Below are positions 58,304-64,000 of a stretch of DNA of 64,000 nucleotides, one piece after another. The translations under genes were made by a program, and so were the position numbers. The notes below the pieces were generated by a model. That model had not been told where the DNA came from, made no database searches, and saw nothing but the letters and a program-made list of their open reading frames with translations. This DNA is from Pseudomonas costantinii. GTDB taxonomy: Bacteria; Pseudomonadota; Gammaproteobacteria; Pseudomonadales; Pseudomonadaceae. The stretch's first letter is position 1. Every line of letters begins with the position of its first letter. The DNA lies in the NCBI RefSeq assembly GCF_001870435.1, contig NZ_MDDR01000039.1, positions 1 to 64,000 on the forward strand, read 5' to 3'.

Positions 58304-59914
58304 CTACCACACCGCAATATGCGAATCGGCCCTCGGCTCGGTCCCCCCACATAGCACGCCACTGACCGGGTCACGCAGGATGATCTGCCCGCGCCCGTAG
58401 TCGGTGAGGTCGCTGGCGATCTGCACGTGGTGACCGCGTCGGGCCAAGGCATTGGCCAGGTCGCGGGAGGCGCCCTGTTCGATGCCGACTTTCATGTCGC
58501 CCAGCCATTGCCAGCGCGGCGCGTCCAACGCAGCCTGCGGGTTGAGACCGAAATCCACCAGGTTCATCACCATCTGCACATGGCCTTGGGGCTGCATGTA
58601 GCCGCCCATCACGCCGAACGGCCCGAGGGCCTGGCCATTCTGGGTGAGGAAACCTGGGATGATGGTGTGGAAGGTTTTCTTGCCCGGTGCCAGGCAGTTG
58701 GCGTGAGTTGGGTCGAGGCTGAATTCCTGCCCGCGATTTTGCAGGGCGATGCCGCTGTCGGGCAGCACCACGCCGGAGCCGAAGCCGTGGTAGTTGCTCT
58801 GGATGAACGAGACCATATTGCCTTCGGCGTCCGCCGTGGCCAGGTACACCGTGCCGCTGGCGTGGGGGTCGCCGGGCTTGGGAGGTTGAGCCTGTTCGCC
58901 GATCTGAGCACGGCGGCGGGTGCTGTAGTCGTCGCTCAGCAGGTCAGCCACCGCCACGCGCATATGCAGCGGGTCAGTGATGTAGTGCAGGCCGTCGCTG
59001 TAGGCCAGCTTCATGGCTTCCAGTTGACGATGCCAGGTTTGCTGGCTGTCACGGTGATCGAAGCTGAAGCCTTCGAGGATCTTCAACGCCATCAGCGCTA
59101 CCAGGCCCTGACCGCTGGGCGGGATTTCCCAGACATCGACGCCACGGTAGTTGATGTGAATCGGCTCCACCCATTGCGCGCGGTAATCCTTCAGATCGCT
59201 GGCGCGCAGGTAACCGCCGCTGGCCCGGGAATGGGCGTCCAGGCGTTCGGCCAAAGCCCCGCGATACAGGCTTTCGCAACGGGTGGCGGCCAGTTCTTCC
59301 AGAGTACGGGCCTGGGCCGGGTTGCGGAAGATCTCCCCCGCCCGTGGCGCTCGCCCGTCGATCAGGTAAGTGTCGAACCAGGCGTCCAGCACCGGGTCGC
59401 GGTGGGGCGTGAATTCGTCCAGCGCGATTTGCCATTGATAGGCAACCACCGGTGACAGGGGAAACCCATACCGCGCCAGGCTGATGGCCGGTTGCAGCAG
59501 CTCGGCAAACGGCAGCTTGCCGAAGCGTTGCGACAGCTCCGCCCAGGCCGATGGGCAGCCGGGCACGGTGACTGGGGTCCAGCCATACAGCGGCATCTGG
59601 TCATGCCCCGCCGCCTGGACCGCCTCGATACTCAAGGCGGCCGGTGCATGACCATTGCCATTGAGGCCATGCAGCTGGCCCTTGCACCAGACCAAGGCAA
59701 AGGCGTCGCCCCCCAGGCCGCAGCCGGTGGGCTCTACCACCGTCAGGGCGGCCGCCGTGGCGATGGCGGCGTCGATCGCGTTGCCGCCCTTTTGCATGAT
59801 CTCGATACCGGCCTGGGCGGCCAGCGGCTGGGAGGCGGCGACCATACCGCGACGGGCAAACACGCTCTGGCGTTGCGACGGATAAGGGTACTCGTGAGCA
59901 GAGAATTTCAACAT
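58304..59914 (-). CDS. Gamma-glutamyltransferase-family hydrolase, probably cytoplasmic
   Basis: A 536-residue Ntn-hydrolase. The precursor has the large subunit (GMVAASQPLAAQAGIEIMQKGGNAIDAAIATAAAL) and the autocleavage nucleophile Thr 355 in ASGTVYLATAD; the small subunit follows. Substrate loop residues occur around 390-450 (GGYMQPQGHVQMVMNL). There is no signal peptide, so it differs from the periplasmic GGTs and probably acts in the cytoplasm on imported gamma-glutamyl compounds. GGAAG precedes ATG 59914. It is the last gene of an operon with an amino-acid ABC transporter. Confidence 0.85.
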   Translation of the reverse strand: MLKFSAHEYPYPSQRQSVFARRGMVAASQPLAAQAGIEIMQKGGNAIDAAIATAAALTVVEPTGCGLGGDAFALVWCKGQLHGLNGNGHAPAALSIEAVQAAGHDQMPLYGWTPVTVPGCPSAWAELSQRFGKLPFAELLQPAISLARYGFPLSPVVAYQWQIALDEFTPHRDPVLDAWFDTYLIDGRAPRAGEIFRNPAQARTLEELAATRCESLYRGALAERLDAHSRASGGYLRASDLKDYRAQWVEPIHINYRGVDVWEIPPSGQGLVALMALKILEGFSFDHRDSQQTWHRQLEAMKLAYSDGLHYITDPLHMRVAVADLLSDDYSTRRRAQIGEQAQPPKPGDPHASGTVYLATADAEGNMVSFIQSNYHGFGSGVVLPDSGIALQNRGQEFSLDPTHANCLAPGKKTFHTIIPGFLTQNGQALGPFGVMGGYMQPQGHVQMVMNLVDFGLNPQAALDAPRWQWLGDMKVGIEQGASRDLANALARRGHHVQIASDLTDYGRGQIILRDPVSGVLCGGTEPRADSHIAVW

Positions 59915-59968
59915 GGCAAAGGTTCTTCCACACAAGGATTTATTGGCCGGACTCGACCCTGCTACGGG

Positions 59969-60748
59969 TCATAACACGCGGCTGAGAAAGGCCTGGGTAC
60001 GGGGGTGGCTGGGGCGGCTGAAAATCTGTTCCGGCGGCCCTTGTTCGATAAGTTCGCCTTGGTCGAGCACCACCACGCGGTCGGCCACTTCACGGGCAAA
60101 GCCCATTTCATGGGTGACCACCACCATGGTCATGCCCTCCTCGGCCAGTTCCTTCATCACCTGCAGCACTTCGCCGACGGTTTCCGGGTCAAGGGCGCTG
60201 GTGGGTTCGTCGAACAACATGGCCTGGGGTTTCATCGCCAGGGCGCGGGCAATCGCCACCCGTTGCTGCTGGCCGCCGGAGAGCATCGACGGGTAGTGGC
60301 TGGCCTTGTCCGCCAGCCCGACTCGTGCCAGCAAGCCACGGGCCTGTTCCAGCGCTTCGGCGCGCGGTATGCCGAGCACCTGGATCGGCGCTTCGATGAT
60401 GTTTTCCAGGGCTGTCATGTGCGGGAACAGGTTGAAGCGCTGGAACACCATGCCGATATCGCGGCGTTGCCGGGCAATGTTGCGTTCCGAATCGCGCATC
60501 AGGCTGCCGTCACCGCGTTCGCGGTACCCCATGTCGCGGCCATTGACGCGAATGCGCCCGCCCTGGATGTCTTCCAACAGGTTGATGCAGCGGATAAAGG
60601 TGGTCTTGCCGGAGCCCGAGGCGCCGATCAACACCACCACTTCGCCGCGCCGCACTTGCAGGGAAATACCTTTGAGAATCTGCAGATCGCCGAACGACTT
60701 GTGAATATCCAGAGCCTCAATAATCAGCTCGTCACTTTTGTGCGCCAT
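59969..60748 (-). CDS. Amino-acid ABC transporter ATP-binding protein
   Basis: A 259-residue HisP/GlnQ-type ATPase. Walker A GASGSGKTT, signature LSGGQQQR, Walker B MLFDEPTSALD, switch His VTHEMGFAREV. ATG 60748 is chosen because GAGGGG lies upstream and the longer frame reaches into the permease gene. The gap to the permease gene is two bases. The GGT gene follows after 54 bases. Confidence 0.9.
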   Translation of the reverse strand: MAHKSDELIIEALDIHKSFGDLQILKGISLQVRRGEVVVLIGASGSGKTTFIRCINLLEDIQGGRIRVNGRDMGYRERGDGSLMRDSERNIARQRRDIGMVFQRFNLFPHMTALENIIEAPIQVLGIPRAEALEQARGLLARVGLADKASHYPSMLSGGQQQRVAIARALAMKPQAMLFDEPTSALDPETVGEVLQVMKELAEEGMTMVVVTHEMGFAREVADRVVVLDQGELIEQGPPEQIFSRPSHPRTQAFLSRVL

Positions 60749-60750
60749 GG

Positions 60751-61527
60751 TTAACGTCCCCTCAGTAATTTCAGGGTGCTGCGACCGAACATACGGCTCG
60801 ACGCCGGTGGCGGCGCGGAAGGCCGGTCGGACTGGTCGAAACGGGCCTCCAGCCAGCGCTGGAAAAAGCCCCACAGGGTGGTGAGCATCAGGAAATAGAT
60901 CGCCACCACCAGGTACAGCTCGAACACGCGGAACGTCGCCGAGGTGACCATCTGCGTGCTGAGCAACAACTCCTGCACACCGATCACACTGACCAGGGTG
61001 GTGTTCTTGAGCATCACGTTGAACTCATTGCCCAGCGGCGGCACGATGACCCGGAACGCCTGGGGCAGCACGATGCGCCGCATCAGTTTGGCGAAGGTCA
61101 TGCCCAGGGAACGCCCGGCTTCGTATTGGCCCTTGTCCACCGCACCGATACCGGCCCGGATGATCTCGGCCATATACGCGCCTTCGTTGAGGCCCAGGGC
61201 GATGATTGCCGCCTGGATATTGCCGGGGATGATCAGGCCGAACAGCGAGATGTCCTCGAAGCGGAAAATGCCGCCCGCTGCGAGGGCGGTGTACAGAAAC
61301 ACGATCTGTACCAGCAACGGCGTGCCGCGCATCAGCCACACATAAAAGCGCACCGGCAGGTGTAACAGCGGGTTCTTCGACAAGCGCAACAGCGCCGCCG
61401 CCAGCCCCAGCACGCAACCCAAGAGCATCGCCAGCACACTGATCAGGCAGGTCAGCCAGAGCCCGGTGAGGTACACCCCGCTGGGCTGCAACAGGTACTG
61501 CCAGAACACATCCCAATTGAAATTCAT
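60751..61527 (-). CDS. Amino-acid ABC transporter permease
   Basis: A 258-residue HisMQ-type permease with about five membrane segments. The EAA loop is EAGRSLGMTFAKLMRRIVLPQAFRVIVPPLGNEF. It lies 12 bases after the binding protein gene and two before the ATPase gene, forming a three-gene transporter. Confidence 0.9.
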   Translation of the reverse strand: MNFNWDVFWQYLLQPSGVYLTGLWLTCLISVLAMLLGCVLGLAAALLRLSKNPLLHLPVRFYVWLMRGTPLLVQIVFLYTALAAGGIFRFEDISLFGLIIPGNIQAAIIALGLNEGAYMAEIIRAGIGAVDKGQYEAGRSLGMTFAKLMRRIVLPQAFRVIVPPLGNEFNVMLKNTTLVSVIGVQELLLSTQMVTSATFRVFELYLVVAIYFLMLTTLWGFFQRWLEARFDQSDRPSAPPPASSRMFGRSTLKLLRGR

Positions 61528-61539
61528 CGCAGGTGCGCC

Positions 61540-62346
61540 TCAGTCGAGTGTGTCGCTGCTGACATGCCACTTGTTCAGCAACTGCACGTAACTGCCATCG
61601 CTGCGCATGTCGCTGATCACCTGCTGCACGGCGGCAGTCAGTTGCGGATCGTCCTTGCGCATGCCCAGGCCGGTGAGGATTCGGCTGAAGGCCGGCACCC
61701 CTTCCTGGAACAGGTCCGGGGCCATCGCGGCGTAGTAACCGGCAGTTTCCACGGTGGTGCCGTAAGCGTCGACCTGGCTGATACGCAAGGCCTGGAAGGC
61801 ATCGGTGTCGGTGTTATAGACCACCAGTTTCATCGGTGGCTTGCCGGCCTTGGTCAGGCTTTCGTTCTGGGTATCCAGCAGAGTCTTGATCGTGGAACCG
61901 TTGAGCACCGCCACCTTGTGACCGGACAAATCATCCAGCGCCTTGATGCCCTTGGGGTTGCCCTTGGGCACCACCACCGACTGGCTGGAATACATGTAGT
62001 TGACGATGTCGATTACCTGTCGCCGCTCGGGTTTGTCGAACAACTGGTCGACGATCATGTCGCACTGTTGAGCGAGCAACGCCGGTACCAGACCGGAGAA
62101 CGGAATCACCCGCCATTGCACCTGTTTGTCACCCAGGCGCTTGGCGATTTCCAGGCCCAGGTCGACAGTCAGCCCGCGAGGTTTCTGGGCTTCATCGAAG
62201 GACACCAGTGGCGGAGAATCCATCCCCGAGCAGTAGGTGAGTTTATCGACCTTCTGCAAGCGCTCCGGCACCTGAGGCGCGGCGGCGGCCCATTGTGTAC
62301 AGAGGCCGAGGGAGACGGCGACCAGCAAGGCGCGGCGTTTATGCAT
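61540..62346 (-). CDS. Periplasmic amino-acid-binding protein (family 3)
   Basis: A 268-residue binding protein. Signal peptide MHKRRALLVAVSLGLCTQWAAA. Lobe features are LTYCSGMDSPPLVSFDE near the mature N-terminus and ALLAQQCDMIVDQLFDKPERRQVIDIVNYMYSSQSVVVPKG, the family 3 pattern. GGAG lies before ATG 62346. It belongs to an operon with a GGT enzyme, so gamma-glutamyl compounds are possible ligands. Confidence 0.85.
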   Translation of the reverse strand: MHKRRALLVAVSLGLCTQWAAAAPQVPERLQKVDKLTYCSGMDSPPLVSFDEAQKPRGLTVDLGLEIAKRLGDKQVQWRVIPFSGLVPALLAQQCDMIVDQLFDKPERRQVIDIVNYMYSSQSVVVPKGNPKGIKALDDLSGHKVAVLNGSTIKTLLDTQNESLTKAGKPPMKLVVYNTDTDAFQALRISQVDAYGTTVETAGYYAAMAPDLFQEGVPAFSRILTGLGMRKDDPQLTAAVQQVISDMRSDGSYVQLLNKWHVSSDTLD

Positions 62347-62401
62347 GACCAGACACTCCAGTTCGTTGATTAACGGGGCAGGACTCAAAGTCAAAACATG
62401 G

Positions 62402-62417
62402 GCGGGCTTGGGCCCGC
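62402..62417. terminator. Stem-loop after the GntR gene
   Basis: GCGGGC (62402-62407) pairs with GCCCGC (62412-62417) around TTGG. On the plus strand it is followed by a T-rich run, on the minus strand by CCATGTTTT, so it may attenuate transcription between gntR and the binding protein gene. Confidence 0.5.
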
Positions 62418-62422
62418 TCCTA

Positions 62423-63091
62423 TTATTTTTCGGATTGCAGAAACTGAATCAGCGCCGGCACGGTGCCTTCGATGTGCTCGCGCACCACGACTTCGGCGCG
62501 GGCGGCATCACCGGCGCGAATCGCGTCGAGGATCACCGCGTGTTCCTGGCGCGCGCTGAGGGGTTTTTCACCGTGCTGCAACCACAACCGCATGGGCGCC
62601 TCGACCAGCGAGTAAAGCGCCGAAATCTGCTTCATCAAGCGCGGGCGACCACTGAGGCTGCACAGGTATTCGTGGAAGGCGCGGTGCCGGCTGACCCACT
62701 CGGCGCTTTCGTCGCGGTAGTCGTCCATCTCGTCCAGCAAGCGCTCCAAGGCGGCCAACTGGCGCTCGCCGATGCGGCTGACCGCGACGCGCACCGCCAG
62801 CCCTTCGAGGGCGCTGCGCATTTCGAACACTTCATGCAACTCATCGATATCCAGGCCGCTGACGATGGCGCCACGGTTGGGGCGCAGGGTCACCAGGCCC
62901 TGGGCATCCAGGCGGCGAAACGCTTCGCGCACCGGCATGCGGCTCATGCCGATCTCACTGGCGATGTCCTCGGCGATCAGACGGTCGCCCTTGCGGTAGC
63001 GGCCACCACAAATGGCGTCGAGCAGGAAGTTGTAGGCCTCCTCCTCGGCGGTCAAGGGCTGACGGTCAACGTAAGCGGGGGCAAATTGCAT
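62423..63091 (-). CDS. GntR-family regulator with FCD domain
   Basis: A 222-residue regulator. The winged HTH is at residues 15-75 (GDRLIAEDIASEIGMSRMPVREAFRRLDAQGLV) and the FCD all-helical effector domain at 85-215, with conserved His in VSRHRAFHEYLCSLSGRP and HIEG. It is the first gene of the GGT/ABC operon and probably its repressor. AAGGTG precedes ATG 63091; the longer frame to 63121 is not used. The ligand is unknown. Confidence 0.85.
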   Translation of the reverse strand: MQFAPAYVDRQPLTAEEEAYNFLLDAICGGRYRKGDRLIAEDIASEIGMSRMPVREAFRRLDAQGLVTLRPNRGAIVSGLDIDELHEVFEMRSALEGLAVRVAVSRIGERQLAALERLLDEMDDYRDESAEWVSRHRAFHEYLCSLSGRPRLMKQISALYSLVEAPMRLWLQHGEKPLSARQEHAVILDAIRAGDAARAEVVVREHIEGTVPALIQFLQSEK

Positions 63092-63361
63092 CGGCAACAC
63101 CTTTTGAATTTTTGTATCCAATTATCCACGAATGCAAAAAAGCAGGATGCGTGCCAACTGTTTGGGCGGCGTGCCAAGTGATTGATTCGGATGCAATAGG
63201 TGGGAAATGTCGGCGAGCGCGGGGAAAGCTTGCGTAGGAAGTTGCTACCTAATGGCTCAGAAAACGCCCCATCAGTGGGCGGAAGTAACAGGCGGTGGAC
63301 ATAACCTTAGCTGTTGATGTTCTTATTCCTTGCGCCCGGTGACGCGTAACACGCGGGATTT

Positions 63362-63814
63362 TCACGCGCACTGACCGGATGGCTCGGCCGAATAAATGAT
63401 GGTTTGTTCGCTGTTTTCAGCGACAGCCTGCCGGGTGAAGTAGGTGTCACCTTCGTCGGTCAGGATCTCGTAGTCGACTTTGCGGGTGGCGCTGGCGTGT
63501 TTGATGATTTTCAGCACGCGCTGGAATTTCACGCTTTGCGTGCCGTTCTGGTTGGGCCCGGTGAGTACGCTGACACTTTGGAACCAGCCCGCGTGTTTCT
63601 TGTTGCTCACCAGTGCGCTGGTCATCGCCTCGAACCGCTCCAGCCGGGTGAAGCCCCACAGCGTCTGCTCCTCAACTGTTGCATCCGGCGTGGCAGCGCC
63701 GGTAAATACAAACAGATTGATCGCCGGGCTGTCTTCGCAAAAGAAGTCGTATGGGACTAGACCGTCGACCATTTTTCGGCCGGACACGAAACCCTTTTTA
63801 TGTACCTGAAACAT
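63362..63814 (-). CDS. Hypothetical protein
   Basis: A 150-residue protein I do not recognise. It has no signal peptide or membrane segment and starts MFQVHKKGFVSGRKMVDGL, with GGAGG at good spacing before ATG 63814. It carries two Trp and a pattern of beta-forming stretches (TRKVDYEILTDEGDTYFTRQAV) near the end. It stands between the GntR gene and the histidine kinase gene with 270 bases on one side and 68 on the other. No function is proposed. Confidence 0.65.
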   Translation of the reverse strand: MFQVHKKGFVSGRKMVDGLVPYDFFCEDSPAINLFVFTGAATPDATVEEQTLWGFTRLERFEAMTSALVSNKKHAGWFQSVSVLTGPNQNGTQSVKFQRVLKIIKHASATRKVDYEILTDEGDTYFTRQAVAENSEQTIIYSAEPSGQCA

Positions 63815-63882
63815 CGCCACCTCCACTCAATCAATGGCATCACCAAGGCATCAAGTCTAAGGAGGCACGGCGTACAGGGCCG

Positions 63883-64000
63883 TCAAGCCAATGTAATATC
63901 GTGTAAAGATCGCGCGTTGTGCAGGTTGACTTCCACGGTCAGCCCGCCGCCCGGCTCGTTGCGCGCCACGATGCTGCCGCCGTGCATTTGCACAGCCCTT
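63883..64000 (-). CDS. Sensor histidine kinase, 3' end (partial)
   Basis: The minus strand is open from the window edge to TGA 63883-63885. The tail reads AVQMHGGSIVARNEPGGGL and ends VEVNLHNARSLHDITLA. This is the C-terminal part of a HATPase_c domain, following the G2 box. It would be the end of a two-component sensor whose response regulator gene and sensing domain are outside the window. It is too short for the ORF list, but the motif is convincing. Confidence 0.7.
   Translation of the reverse strand, partial: RAVQMHGGSIVARNEPGGGLTVEVNLHNARSLHDITLA

Overview
The window looks like the chromosome of a Pseudomonas of the P. fluorescens group. The evidence is high-GC coding sequence with Pseudomonas-type proteins on both strands, two REPIN-type palindromes built on GTGGGAG, a long structured intergenic repeat of the kind scattered through these genomes, a Cup fimbrial locus with a Roc phosphorelay, and many LysR, AraC and GntR regulators beside catabolic and uptake operons. 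No rRNA, tRNA, CRISPR array or prophage was seen. Most of the window is accessory metabolism, uptake and surface functions.

Layout. 1-900: the 3' end of a probable IS481-like element, then two inverted copies of a structured repeat. 910-9024: a FeaR-like AraC regulator, DUF3156 protein, amine/amino-acid (APC) permease, outer-membrane channel, two-component flavin monooxygenase and phenylacetaldehyde-type aldehyde dehydrogenase, likely for uptake and oxidation of an aromatic amine or related compound. 9248-12715: PNPOx-like protein, two tandem LysR regulators, GST. 12823-15849: LysR and idonate/gluconate dehydrogenases with the scar of a deleted GntP permease between them. 15954-20030: a secreted cysteine-rich protein, FetAB and a DUF1835 protein.

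20078-34692: chaperone-usher fimbriae wrapped around a Roc-type phosphorelay. It runs: degenerate receiver (reverse strand), chaperone, tip adhesin, hybrid kinase, REC-EAL phosphodiesterase, second hybrid kinase with Hpt (frameshifted), RcsB-like regulator, major pilin, second chaperone, usher. A TAAGAATCG(T/C)C motif that resembles the enterobacterial RcsB box lies upstream of three forward units, with an inverted copy facing the divergent receiver gene. This is the most interesting system in the window.

34723-36814: Hcp with a Tse4-like type VI effector and probable immunity protein. 36831-38192: LLM flavin monooxygenase. 38396-44262: LysR-controlled operon for a dicarboxylate (DctA, D-2-hydroxyacid dehydrogenase, VOC protein, HMG-CoA-lyase-like enzyme, CoA transferase). 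44357-52003: GNAT enzyme, then one operon running TonB receptor, amino-acid ABC transporter, flavin amine oxidase, RidA, which reads as a complete route from outer membrane to oxidative deamination. 52418-58116: LacI regulator with a perfect palindromic operator, TonB receptor, LLM monooxygenase and SsuA-like binding protein, probably for an organosulfur or similar compound. 58304-63091: gamma-glutamyltransferase with its own amino-acid ABC transporter and GntR regulator. The window ends with a hypothetical gene and the 3' end of a sensor histidine kinase.
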